Source: CAMLHU01 sp039917855 (GTDB lineage Bacteria > Gemmatimonadota > Gemmatimonadetes > Gemmatimonadales > GWC2-71-9). From it: a stretch of 42,946 nucleotides of DNA. The stretch covers positions 1-42,946 of the forward strand of contig JBDSIR010000022.1 of assembly GCA_039917855.1 (NCBI GenBank), in the 5' to 3' direction. The notes below the pieces were generated by a model. The model was not told where the DNA came from. It saw only the letters and a list, made by a program, of their open reading frames with translations, and ran no database searches. The position numbers and the translations under genes are program-made. Below are positions 32,576-39,294 of this stretch, piece by piece. The first letter of the stretch is position 1; each line of letters starts with the position of its first letter.

Positions 32576-32607
32576 AATATAAAATAGAGGACCAATCAAT
32601 CGGGTCC
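32576..32607 (-). promoter_or_regulatory. Putative promoter/operator of hicB
   Basis: A minus-strand TATATT (32576-32581) lies in an AT-rich patch close to the start codon. Just upstream is the inverted repeat GGACC-N9-GGTCC (32589-32607), where an autoregulator could bind. No strong -35 was found. Confidence 0.4.
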
Positions 32608-32663
32608 AGAAGCCGACGACCCGAGTGGTCGCCGGCCCCTGCGCCGGCCTGCGCGCCCTGCGC

Positions 32664-34289
32664 TTACGGCAGGGTGATGACGTTGTTGATACCCAGCGTC
32701 ACGGCCCCGTTCTGCGCCAATGCCCGACCGATCAAGGTCGTGTTGTCAACGAGCGTGATGCTCGTGTAGGCGAGGATGTTGCCCTGCCAGTCGCTCCCGG
32801 TACCGATCGTGGCCGAGCTGCCGACCCACCAGTACACGTTCTTGGCCAGCGCGCCGCCGCTGAGGACGACGGACCCGGCGACGATGAGCGAGGACGGGGC
32901 CCGGATGACGAACACCGCAGTAGCGGGTCCGGCGAGCGTGACGACGCCCGTCACGCCGACCGACGACCCGGAGCAGTAGACGCCGGGAGCGAGGGTCGTT
33001 CCACCCAGATCAGCGGTGATGGTGGTACCGCACGGCATGGCGGCGAGTGCAAGGAACGCCTTGGAAAGGTCCGCCTGGGCCGCCGCCGAGATGGAATCGG
33101 CCAGATGGGTCGTGCCGGTGATCGTGCACGGCGGGCCGAAGCCGGTAAGTCCGGCTCCCGGTGAGACGCCCACATCGGCGTTGATGGTGCCCGGGGCGTC
33201 AGCACAGGTGACCGTCGTGGCCGCCAGGACCCCGTAGGCATCAGCCGCACCCAGTGATACCCCACCGACCGCTTCGACGGGCACTTCCACCGTCGCGTAG
33301 CTCGAGATGCTGCCGCTGGTCGCCTGGACCGTATTGGTGAAGAGGCCGCTTTCGGCGCCCGCGGTGAACAGGCCAGATGCAGCATCGATGGTCCCGCCAC
33401 CCGCGACGACGGACCAGGTCAGCCCCGGCATCGGGACCACGAGGCCCGAGACGTCATAGCCCGTCGCGGTGAACTGCGCGGAGGCCCCGGATTGAATGCT
33501 CGCCGAGGTGCCGGTGACGGAGATGAGCACCAGGTCAACGCTGACCTTGTCGGCGAGCTTGGCGCCGGTCAGGGTCACGACGGCCTTCGCGAGGGCTCGC
33601 CCGTCGAACGATCCACCGGTGACCGTGATGGCCGCACCCGCGAGAATGGTCCCTGCAAAATCCGACGTCGTCATCGTCGCGGCGTTGGCGACCGACCAAT
33701 AGACGTTGGACGCCTGTCCGCCGCCGGCCATGACCACGGAGAAGTCGGTACCCGTGAGGGCGCCGTTGACCTTGAAGATCCAGACACCGCTGGCGGGACC
33801 ATCGAGCGTCACAGGCCCCGTCAGCACCGCGGCCGCGTCGAAGCAATAGATACCGGGGGCAAGGGTCACGCTCGAAAGGGTACCGGTCAGGTTGTTGGCC
33901 GGGTCGATCGAGCACGGGAGTGCCGCGAACTCGAGGTACGCGTTGAGGAAGTCACTGTACGCTTGACCGGCGGTCACATCTCCCTCGTGGACGATCCCCT
34001 TGACCGCACACCGGGTCTGGGTCACCGGCGCGCCGAGGTAGCCTGCGCCCACGTCTCCCGGGATAGCGCCGTCGGTGCAGGTCACCCCCGGGCCACCCAG
34101 GACGGTGAAGTTCGACGCCGTACCGAGCAATGCCGGGGCGGACGGGGCGTCAAGGGCCGCGAGGTGGCCGGCGAACAGGGCCGGGCTGGACGGACCGTTG
34201 GAGTCGGCTCCGCACGCCGCGGAGAACAACGCGATGAACGCCGCGGCGACGAGTCGCGCGGAGGGTCGAGTGATCGTGAGCGCGTACAT
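32664..34289 (-). CDS. Ice-binding-like lipoprotein, two DUF3494 domains flanking an Ig-like domain
   Basis: A 541-residue exported protein. The ATG at 34289 gives a lipoprotein signal (LVAAAFIALFSAACGADSNG) with lipidated C26. Two homologous DUF3494 ice-binding-type beta-solenoid domains are visible. The first (about 45-255) has TLAPGIYCFDAAAVLTGPV, SNVYWSVANAATMTTSDFAG and GRALAKAVVTL. The second (about 350-541) has TLAPGVYCSGSSVGVTGVV, KNVYWWVGSSATIGTGSDWQ and GRALAQNGAVTLG. Between them lies a Big-type Ig-like module (ASGLFTAGAESGLFTNTVQA). Known members bind ice or act as surface adhesins. Ice binding here is inferred from the family only. The gene stands alone, with an unusual tandem repeat upstream. 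Confidence 0.92.
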   Translation of the reverse strand: MYALTITRPSARLVAAAFIALFSAACGADSNGPSSPALFAGHLAALDAPSAPALLGTASNFTVLGGPGVTCTDGAIPGDVGAGYLGAPVTQTRCAVKGIVHEGDVTAGQAYSDFLNAYLEFAALPCSIDPANNLTGTLSSVTLAPGIYCFDAAAVLTGPVTLDGPASGVWIFKVNGALTGTDFSVVMAGGGQASNVYWSVANAATMTTSDFAGTILAGAAITVTGGSFDGRALAKAVVTLTGAKLADKVSVDLVLISVTGTSASIQSGASAQFTATGYDVSGLVVPMPGLTWSVVAGGGTIDAASGLFTAGAESGLFTNTVQATSGSISSYATVEVPVEAVGGVSLGAADAYGVLAATTVTCADAPGTINADVGVSPGAGLTGFGPPCTITGTTHLADSISAAAQADLSKAFLALAAMPCGTTITADLGGTTLAPGVYCSGSSVGVTGVVTLAGPATAVFVIRAPSSLIVAGSVVLSGGALAKNVYWWVGSSATIGTGSDWQGNILAYTSITLVDNTTLIGRALAQNGAVTLGINNVITLP

Positions 34290-34369
34290 TATGAGAGCAT
34301 CCTTGTAATTGTGTGTGGTCCGGCTGTCAGCGGCGCTGCAGCGTAGATCGGCCCGGTACGACGTGAAGC

Positions 34370-34449
34370 GATGAGAAGCACTGAAAAAGGATGAGAAGCA
34401 CAGAGCAGTGAGGAGAAGCACCGAGAAGTGACGAGTATCACTGAGTACC
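34370..34449. repeat. 4 x 20-bp tandem repeat upstream of ice-binding gene
   Basis: Units start GATGAGAAGCACTGAAAAAG, GATGAGAAGCACAGAGCAGT, GAGGAGAAGCACCGAGAAGT and GACGAGTATCACTGAGTACC at 34370, 34390, 34410 and 34430. They share a GAxGAGAAGCAC core. They lie 81-160 bases upstream of the ice-binding start codon, in the promoter region. Confidence 0.88.
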
Positions 34450-34608
34450 GATGGAGACCAAGCTAGGGCTTCCCAATCGAGGCCAACATCGCCCAGAGGG
34501 GTGAAATAGTGCTTAAGGCTTGTAGGCTCTCATGGGCCCACGTGGGGGTCGAGGATGCGCCGAAGTAACTAGCTATTCTGGGGAGGCCGTTCCCCGTGGT
34601 AATACGGT

Positions 34609-34637
34609 AGAAAAGCCTCCGCGACATCCGCGGAAGC
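34609..34637 (-). terminator. Candidate rho-independent terminator (minus strand)
   Basis: The stem GCTTCCGCG / CGCGGAGGC (one G-T pair, five-base loop) is followed on the minus strand by TTTTCT. It could stop transcription coming from the 34973-35568 genes before it reaches the ice-binding gene. Confidence 0.5.
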
Positions 34638-34972
34638 TTCGTGAGGTCTTACGTGGTGCGTCCTAGGTCCTAGCTGCGTACGGCGAATCCCGACGCAGGA
34701 TGTCGGTCATCCATCCGCCGCTGCACCTACACGCCGCACCGCGCCTTCAGCTACCAGCGCGGGTCAGGTCGCCGGAAAATGTGCTCCCCCCACGGCATGT
34801 CCGCAGGCTCCGACACGAAGGTGGCACCGAGATGGTGAAGCCCATCACGTCGTGGTATCAGGTCATGCTCTTCTGGAGGTCTTTCACCGTCAACGAGGCC
34901 GAGAGTGACCGGGCACGGAAGGACTCGGGGCGGCGCGGGGAGTGGCGCCGTCGGGGACCTTCGAATCGGCGC

Positions 34973-35305
34973 TCATGAGCGGCGGCGCCGGCGCTTCGGC
35001 TTCATGGGCTCGGGAAACAACTGGATATTGATCGCCACCAGATCCGACTCGAACCACGCCACCAGTCGTCCGGTGAATTTCTCCGCCAGATAGAACTGGT
35101 CGCTGGGTGTCTTGGGGTGGACGTGGGCCACGAGGACCCCGTTCGCATTGGCGATCGCGATGTAGCCACCCTCCGGCCGTTGAATGTGCTTGAGCCTGGT
35201 CCTGGCCTTGTTGCTCCAGGCCCAGGTGCTCGCCTCCCGGATACGGCCGCGGAGCAACCGGAACGCATCGCGCCCCGGGGCGGGGACCGCTTGCAGCACG
35301 ATCAT
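34973..35305 (-). CDS. Hypothetical protein (110 aa)
   Basis: I do not recognise this family. ATG at 35305 has a perfect GGAGG six bases upstream, which decides against a longer frame. The protein reads AFRLLRGRIREASTWAWSNK, then GGYIAIANANGVLVAHVHPK and LAEKFTGRLVAWFESDLVAI, and ends in a strongly basic tail KPKRRRRRS. The core seems alpha/beta and soluble; the tail suggests nucleic-acid or ribosome contact, a weak inference. It follows the small membrane-protein gene at 35383-35568 by 77 bases, on the same strand. Confidence 0.72.
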   Translation of the reverse strand: MIVLQAVPAPGRDAFRLLRGRIREASTWAWSNKARTRLKHIQRPEGGYIAIANANGVLVAHVHPKTPSDQFYLAEKFTGRLVAWFESDLVAINIQLFPEPMKPKRRRRRS

Positions 35306-35382
35306 GCGCGACCTCCACAGTAAGAGCGACGTGAGTGCGGCCTGACCGGTGCGGTACCCTGCCGGTCGGGCGCCCTGGAGCT

Positions 35383-35568
35383 TCAGGCCGAGGGGTCCTT
35401 GGGGAGGTCTCGGGATCGGGTATGGGTCACCCCGGCCAGGATCCCGATCCCGAGCATGATGACCGATGCGATGATGACCCAGACCGTGGGCGCTCCCGCC
35501 TCGATCAGACCCCACGCCACGCCACCGATCACGACCAGGAACCCGACCACATAGAGCACAAAGGACAT
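35383..35568 (-). CDS. Small two-helix membrane protein (61 aa)
   Basis: MSFVLYVVGFLVVIGGVAWG, then LIEAGAPTVWVIIASVIMLG and IGILAGVTHTRSRDLPKDPSA: two hydrophobic helices joined by a short loop, with a charged cytoplasmic tail. GAGG precedes the ATG by about six bases. A good promoter (TTGTGA-N18-TATATT) lies upstream at 35601-35630. No family function is known to me. Confidence 0.75.
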   Translation of the reverse strand: MSFVLYVVGFLVVIGGVAWGLIEAGAPTVWVIIASVIMLGIGILAGVTHTRSRDLPKDPSA

Positions 35569-35600
35569 GGAGCAGCCTCTTTCATTCTTTCAGGTGTATC

Positions 35601-35630
35601 AATATACGCCATTCGTGGATCCTCTCACAA
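35601..35630 (-). promoter_or_regulatory. Sigma70-like promoter at the end of the cassette array
   Basis: Minus-strand TTGTGA (35625-35630) and TATATT (35601-35606) separated by 18 bases drive the small membrane-protein gene starting at 35568. The -35 box overlaps the remnant of the last attC-like site. Confidence 0.6.
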
Positions 35631-35713
35631 AGGCTTGCGCTCTTCGACGAGCGCCGCGAGCGTGCAGGCCATCGCGCGCGACGCGTGCATACCTCGCTTG
35701 ATTCGAGTTGAGT
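35625..35713 (-). repeat. Decayed terminal attC-like remnant
   Basis: An ACTCAAC box (minus strand, 35713-35707) lies just after the last cassette gene's stop. An AGCGCAAG stretch near 35640 matches the inner box of the host-type attC sites, but no GTTRRRY is left. Confidence 0.3.
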
Positions 35714-35720
35714 TCATCGC

Positions 35721-35951
35721 TCACCGGGGCTTTCCCGACGAGATGGGCAGCTCGGCCGCCCGGCGAAGTCGCCACGACCAGTACCTGAACGCGACGGCCA
35801 CCACGAGGAAGAGCAGGCTCGCGATCGCCAAGCCGATGCGCCCCGTCGCGAAGGCGACCGTAATGGTGGCGAACGCGAACAGGGCGATGAGCCCGCGCAC
35901 GAGATTCGGGAGACTGATGGAGCGGGTCAACGGGGAATCGGGGCCGGCCAT
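35721..35951 (-). CDS. Small membrane protein (76 aa), last cassette
   Basis: ATG at 35951 lies five bases after the outer box of the attC at 35957-36071, as in a cassette. The protein is polar at both ends with two hydrophobic helices (LVRGLIALFAFATITVAFAT, then GLAIASLLFLVVAVAFRYW) and a basic tail WRLRRAAELPISSGKPR. The family is not recognised. GGAGG-like bases in GTTGGAGGTTCC serve as ribosome site and are part of the recombination box itself. It is the oldest cassette if integron polarity holds. Confidence 0.75.
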   Translation of the reverse strand: MAGPDSPLTRSISLPNLVRGLIALFAFATITVAFATGRIGLAIASLLFLVVAVAFRYWSWRLRRAAELPISSGKPR

Positions 35952-35956
35952 GGAAC

Positions 35957-36071
35957 CTCCAACGTCTTGCGCTTGAGCTGCGTCGGGCGGATCCCGGCGC
36001 AGGGGCGCCCCCTCAATGTACGGTCATCTTTGATCAGGTGCCGAGGCGCCAGCTGCACGCGCAGATCGGGC
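35957..36071 (-). repeat. attC site, partly decayed
   Basis: Minus strand: GCCCGAT (36071-36065, degenerate outer box), CTGCGCGTGCAGCTG, then GCAGCTCAAGCGCAAGAC and GTTGGAG (35963-35957). The inner boxes are complementary and match the other host-type sites. Confidence 0.7.
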
Positions 36072-36352
36072 GACCCGAGCACACGGCTTGCTGCGGTGGT
36101 GCCTCAGGTTCCCGAGCCTTGTTCGAGACGCCGTGCTCGTCGACCGTCCAACGACATTCACCCCTCGTGGGGCAGGTGACGCTGGTCGCGACCCAGGCGC
36201 AGCCCGAGGGGCACGCAAGAGAATCCGTTGTCGCGGTGTGCTTGATGGTGATCGTGAACTGCGTCAGACGGCTTTGCGCGCTGCCGGCAGTCCAGGCTAT
36301 GGTCGCAATTGGCAACAGCAGCTACGAGGCCAAGGGCGATGCGCTTCCACAT
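36034..36352 (-). pseudogene. Frameshifted small secreted Cys-containing protein in a cassette
   Basis: ATG at 36352 has a textbook GGAGG five bases upstream and begins MWKRIALGLVA, the start of a signal peptide. The reading frame then breaks up. In the next frame the expected continuation appears (LPIATIAWTAGSAQS), followed by TQFTITIKHTATTDSLACPS and GCAWVATSVTCPTRGECRW with several Cys, ending at 36034 inside the attC. A one-base insertion (or two-base loss) near 36318 would restore a single exported cysteine-containing protein. It is either a real frameshift or a sequencing/assembly error. Confidence 0.55.
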
Positions 36353-36396
36353 CTGATCCTCCGTAAAGTGCCAAAGTGAAGTAGGGGTCGGGTCCT

Positions 36397-36481
36397 GCCT
36401 GACGTCTTGTGCGTTCACCGCGGCGGGCGGGTCCCAACGCAGAGTCAGCGCTGGGGCGCCGGCTACAAGTGCCTGTCAGGT
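36397..36481 (-). repeat. attC site (85 bp)
   Basis: Minus strand: ACCTGAC (36481-36475) ... GTCAGGC (36403-36397). The outer boxes are mutually complementary with a T-to-C core variant. Inner boxes GGCACTTGTAGCCGGCG and CGCCGCGGTGAACGCACAAG are similar to the other sites. The upstream gene's stop (TGA) lies within the first box. Confidence 0.8.
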
Positions 36482-36910
36482 GGCGGCATCAATCGCCAGG
36501 CCCGTCGCGTGCTTGTAGGCTCGCAATAACCGCACGAGTTGTGCCTTCCTGAGGACCAGCCGTTTGCTGAGCCCCCAAGGGCTGCGGCCTCGTTGGTACT
36601 TGAAGTCGATCCACTGCACCCGAGGACTCGAATGCCGATAGGTGTCCCAGAGCATCGGGAGATAGTCGCCCTCAGGACCAAGGCCAAAGATATGCCTGAC
36701 ATGGATCCACTCCGGATCACCACGCTGGAACCGGTACGTGATTCGAAGCGAGTGGCGCTTGCACTGGCACCTGCGGCGCAAGAGGCTTTGGTCCCAGCCG
36801 CTTGGCGCAAGCTCATCCCAGATAAAGGCGGCTATGCTGCGCGAGGCGCAGGCCGTCAACCACGCTGTGCGTTCACCGCACGAAGTGCATTGCCACCAGT
36901 ATCTGGCCAT
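36476..36910 (-). CDS. Hypothetical cassette protein with Cys pairs (144 aa)
   Basis: I do not recognise this family. The N-terminus has WWQCTSCGER and a later CQCKRH, which could together form a zinc ribbon. The middle (ITYRFQRGDPEWIHVRHIFG) and the C-terminal basic helix region (LSKRLVLRKAQLVRLLRAYK) suggest a small nucleic-acid or protein-binding protein. ATG at 36910 begins 11 bases after a degenerate attC end (TTCAGGT), and the TGA lies inside the next attC. This is cassette-typical orphan content. Confidence 0.68.
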   Translation of the reverse strand: MARYWWQCTSCGERTAWLTACASRSIAAFIWDELAPSGWDQSLLRRRCQCKRHSLRITYRFQRGDPEWIHVRHIFGLGPEGDYLPMLWDTYRHSSPRVQWIDFKYQRGRSPWGLSKRLVLRKAQLVRLLRAYKHATGLAIDAAT

Positions 36911-36921
36911 TGGGAGCCGCT

Positions 36922-37006
36922 ACCTGAAAAGTGACTGAAGCTGCGAGCCGGCGCGTTGGCCGCCCCGGGAGAGTGCCAGGCCGGACGCTGCGCCTTCCTG
37001 ACAGGC
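36922..37006 (-). repeat. Strongly decayed attC-like site
   Basis: GCCTGTC (37006-37000) at the stop of the upstream gene and TTCAGGT (36928-36922) just before the next gene occupy attC positions 85 bases apart. The inner boxes no longer pair convincingly. Confidence 0.3.
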
Positions 37007-37009
37007 GGC

Positions 37010-37285
37010 TCAATCCACTGCTCTGCGATCACGGCGCGCCGACGCCGGGGAGAGGTCTATCAAGAGGGCAACGACGATGCCAACGACCGGCCAGAGCGTC
37101 CACTGACCGCCGAACCAGACCAGGACCGCGCTGTACCACAGGAGCGTCGTGGGGAGAAAGATGAAGCCCAAGAGAGGCCACAGTCGGCTCGGGAAGAGCC
37201 CGTGGAACCAATTGGTGAAGAACCAGAGCACCGCGATCGCGGCGCGTGGCGTGATGAGAGCCGCCAACACGAAGAGACAGGGCAT
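37010..37285 (-). CDS. Small conserved membrane protein (91 aa)
   Basis: MPCLFVLAALITPRAAIAVL, then WFFTNWFHGLFPSRLWPLLG, FIFLPTTLLWYSAVLVWFGG and TLWPVVGIVVALLIDLSPAS: three to four hydrophobic helices with a PR...LWLFTNW...WPLLGF.FLP.TTL pattern that I recall from small uncharacterised membrane proteins in several phyla. A clear AGGAG lies six bases before the ATG. It is carried as a cassette between two decayed attC sites. Function unknown; the basic tail ARRDRRAVD should face the cytoplasm. Confidence 0.85.
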   Translation of the reverse strand: MPCLFVLAALITPRAAIAVLWFFTNWFHGLFPSRLWPLLGFIFLPTTLLWYSAVLVWFGGQWTLWPVVGIVVALLIDLSPASARRDRRAVD

Positions 37286-37309
37286 CGATAACTCCTGGGG
37301 TGCGTTGTC

Positions 37310-37370
37310 ACCTGAGGTCCTGCGGTCCAGCTGCGGCGGGCGGGTCCCGACGCAGGGGCCAGAAATGTCC
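37310..37370 (-). repeat. Decayed attC half-site
   Basis: The minus-strand CGCCCGCCGCAGCTGGACCG then CAGGAC and CTCAGGT (37316-37310) aligns with the right half of the host-type attC sites, but the core T's are lost and no partner RYYYAAC is visible by the upstream stop. Confidence 0.5.
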
Positions 37371-37450
37371 AGACTCTTCTCCCCTGAGGCCTGAGGAAAG
37401 GGTTGCTGGCGTAATGGTCGGGTCGGTCACGGTGGCCACCCTCCGTGAAC

Positions 37451-37577
37451 CTCGCGCGAAAACGCGGGCACGCGAAGGCTCGCGAACAACTGGTCTTATT
37501 GTGGGTGCTGGGGAGAGCTTCTCGCAAGACCACAAAGTCCCAGTTCGCGTACCTTCGCGGCTTCGCGTTTTCGCGAG
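37451..37577. repeat. Nested inverted-repeat element (~127 bp)
   Basis: The left arm 37451-37487 and right arm 37543-37577 are imperfect inverted repeats rich in TTCGCG motifs. Inside them TGGTCTT (about 37491) and AAGACCA (about 37526) form a second pair. It resembles a REP/MITE-like hairpin inserted between a cassette gene and its attC. Confidence 0.75.
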
Positions 37578-37668
37578 AGGCTGGCGGAGCGCCGCCAGCA
37601 TGCGTTCGAACGGATCATTCAAGGGTCGTAACTTCTCCACGCCGGCGGAGAGATCCGCATCCTTCCAG

Positions 37669-38115
37669 CTACGACGGCTGACCCGGGACCCAACCGGGGA
37701 TCGACGCCGCCTGCTTGATCCAGGTCGCCAGTTGCTTCACGTCAAGCCTGTCCGACTCGCGCACATGCAGGGAGCGCGCGTCCTTTTGTTTGCCGGTGGG
37801 CGGAACGGGTTTGAGCGAGGTTCCCTTGAAGAAGCTGAAATTGACGTGGTACTGGAAGGCGCTGAAGGCGAGGAAAAAGCCCTGCCCCTCCACGCCGTAC
37901 ATCGGGCAGCGCCACTTCACGGCCTTGCGGACGCCGGGCACCTGCTTCACGACGAGCGCGTCGACGCGCTTGGCAATTGCGGCCTGCCACGGCTCCAGGC
38001 TGGCGATGTAGGCCTGTACGCCGGCGTCCCCATCGGACATCGGCAGCACCGCGGGTTTGCGGGCCTTTCGGGGCAACCCTTTCCCTCCGCGCGGGGAGTT
38101 GGACCGCTTCGCCAT
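37669..38115 (-). CDS. DUF1801-family protein (148 aa)
   Basis: A 148-residue protein with a basic N-terminus (MAKRSNSPRGGKGLPRKARK) and a DUF1801/YdhG-like core: VQAYIASLEPWQAAIAKRVD, VRKAVKWRCPMYGVEGQGFF, LAFSAFQYHVNFSFFKGTSL and a C-terminal VRESDRLDVKQLATWIKQA. The fold is a small alpha/beta domain of unknown biochemical role that occurs often as accessory cargo. The start follows the attC at 38179-38253 by about 63 bases. Its own attC has been disrupted by a dyad element. Confidence 0.88.
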   Translation of the reverse strand: MAKRSNSPRGGKGLPRKARKPAVLPMSDGDAGVQAYIASLEPWQAAIAKRVDALVVKQVPGVRKAVKWRCPMYGVEGQGFFLAFSAFQYHVNFSFFKGTSLKPVPPTGKQKDARSLHVRESDRLDVKQLATWIKQAASIPGWVPGQPS

Positions 38116-38178
38116 CGCTGCCCCCAGAGTACTGGATCCTCGGTCAGTCTACGATCCGCGAACGGGATCCGTGAGTCG

Positions 38179-38253
38179 GCCTGACCGGTTCGCACTGAGC
38201 CGCGGCGCTTTCTCCTGACACACAGCGCCGTCGGCTCCAGCGCGATGTTAGCC
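38179..38253 (-). repeat. attC site (75 bp), non-host type
   Basis: Minus strand: GGCTAAC (38253-38247) containing the TAA stop of the GGDEF gene, inner boxes GCGCTGGAGCCG and CGGCTCAGTGC with one unpaired base, then GTCAGGC (38185-38179). It is compact and unlike the neighbouring host-type sites. Confidence 0.75.
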
Positions 38254-39189
38254 GGTTGTAAGCTTACTTGCAGGTGTTCCGCGCGCCGCGGCCGCGGCGG
38301 TCGATGTGCCCATCTGGTGCGACGGTCCGACCACTTGGAGCCCAACGCGGTTCTTGCCCGCGGACTTTGCAGCGTACATCGCGGCATCGGCCAGACGGAC
38401 AAGCTCCTCGACATCACGTGGTGGCGCGGTGAACGAGACGGCACCGATGCTGGCGGTGACGGGACATGGGCCCTCGCCAAATGTCTCAGCCAGAAGGGAC
38501 CGTAGCCTCTCTAACAGCACTTGGGCACCCTCCGGACCCGTCTCCGGCAACAGCACGACGAACTCGTCTCCGCCGAGGCGGGCGGAAACGTCGCCCATTC
38601 GAATGCACTGCCGTATCAAGTCGGCCGTGCGACGGATTACGTCGTCGCCGCCATGATGCCCCAGTGTGTCGTTCACGGCCTTGAAGTTGTCGAGATCGAT
38701 GTAAGCGAGCGTACCTTCATGGCCATAGCGCCGGCCGCGCGCGAGGATGCGTTGGGCTTCTTCGTAGAATGCTCGGCTGTTGAAGAGAGACGTGAGCGAA
38801 TCCGTTCGACTGAGCTCGGCTGCCCGCGCAAGAGCGTTTCTCACGGTGGCGATGAGCATCCCCACGACCACAAAGGCCGTGCCTTGCATGAGGAAGTTGA
38901 TGACCCACACCGCAGGGGTGGAGAAGCGCAGACCCGCAAGGTAGTTCGAGCCGACCCAGGAGAAGGCGCACAGGACTGCGCCCGCCAGCGCCCCCGACCG
39001 GCCCAGGTACCACGCCGCCACGCTGAGCGGCACGAAGTACAGCGGGAAGACACGATACTCGACACCAGTCAGGAAATCGACCGCGCAGATCACAGCGATC
39101 CCCGCAAATGCTGCTACCGCCATGAGCAGCTTGTGCGACGAGGAAACTTCTTTGGACTGAGCCGCAGCCATTCCTGGGTACGTTTGCAT
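38248..39189 (-). CDS. Membrane diguanylate cyclase (GGDEF), cassette-borne
   Basis: A 313-residue protein making cyclic di-GMP. About five hydrophobic helices occupy residues 20-115 (LLMAVAAFAGIAVICAVDFL, FPLYFVPLSVAAWYLG, AVWVINFLMQGTAFVVVGML). The GGDEF domain follows: SRTDSLTSLFNSRAF, YIDLDNFKAVNDTLGHHGGD and RLGGDEFVVLLPE. The inhibitory-site RxxD is present (RMGD, five residues before GGDEF), so product feedback is likely. I prefer the ATG at 39189; an in-frame ATG at 39240 lies inside the preceding attC. The TAA is part of the next attC box. No EAL domain or partner is nearby. Confidence 0.92.
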   Translation of the reverse strand: MQTYPGMAAAQSKEVSSSHKLLMAVAAFAGIAVICAVDFLTGVEYRVFPLYFVPLSVAAWYLGRSGALAGAVLCAFSWVGSNYLAGLRFSTPAVWVINFLMQGTAFVVVGMLIATVRNALARAAELSRTDSLTSLFNSRAFYEEAQRILARGRRYGHEGTLAYIDLDNFKAVNDTLGHHGGDDVIRRTADLIRQCIRMGDVSARLGGDEFVVLLPETGPEGAQVLLERLRSLLAETFGEGPCPVTASIGAVSFTAPPRDVEELVRLADAAMYAAKSAGKNRVGLQVVGPSHQMGTSTAAAAARGTPASKLTTG

Positions 39190-39228
39190 AATGTTCCGCA
39201 ACGATTGGGTTGGGGCCGAGGCCAGTCC

Positions 39229-39294
39229 GGCTAACGCCATGCCGATAAGCTGCGGGCGCCGTAGGCGGCCATCAGCTTCATCGGCTTGTCAGGC
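39229..39294 (-). repeat. attC site (66 bp), compact
   Basis: Minus strand: GCCTGAC (39294-39288), GCCGATGAAGCTG, short loop, CAGCTTATCGGC, ATGGC, GTTAGCC (39235-39229). The inner boxes pair fully apart from one extra base, the attC hallmark. The last codons of the TerC gene extend into the site. Confidence 0.82.

Larger units (their letters stand above)
34290..34972. other. 683-bp intergenic region upstream of the ice-binding gene
   Basis: No supported gene; plus-strand reading frames here lack a ribosome site and any recognisable composition. It holds a 4 x 20-bp tandem repeat (34370-34449) and a minus-strand hairpin with a T tract (34609-34637). It is the longest gene-free stretch in the window. 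Confidence 0.65.
37286..37668. other. 383-bp gap holding a decayed attC and a large dyad element
   Basis: Between the DUF1801 gene stop and the next cassette gene. It contains the 127-base nested inverted repeat (37451-37577) and the attC half-site at 37310-37370. No gene is supported. Confidence 0.7.

Noticed and set aside
34490..34660. Possible riboswitch upstream of the ice-binding gene
   Set aside because: There are hairpins, but no conserved core of a riboswitch class I know could be recognised; only the terminator-like hairpin is kept.
34700..34978. Plus-strand reading frame upstream of the ice-binding gene
   Set aside because: No ribosome site, no recognisable fold and irregular composition; it probably does not code.
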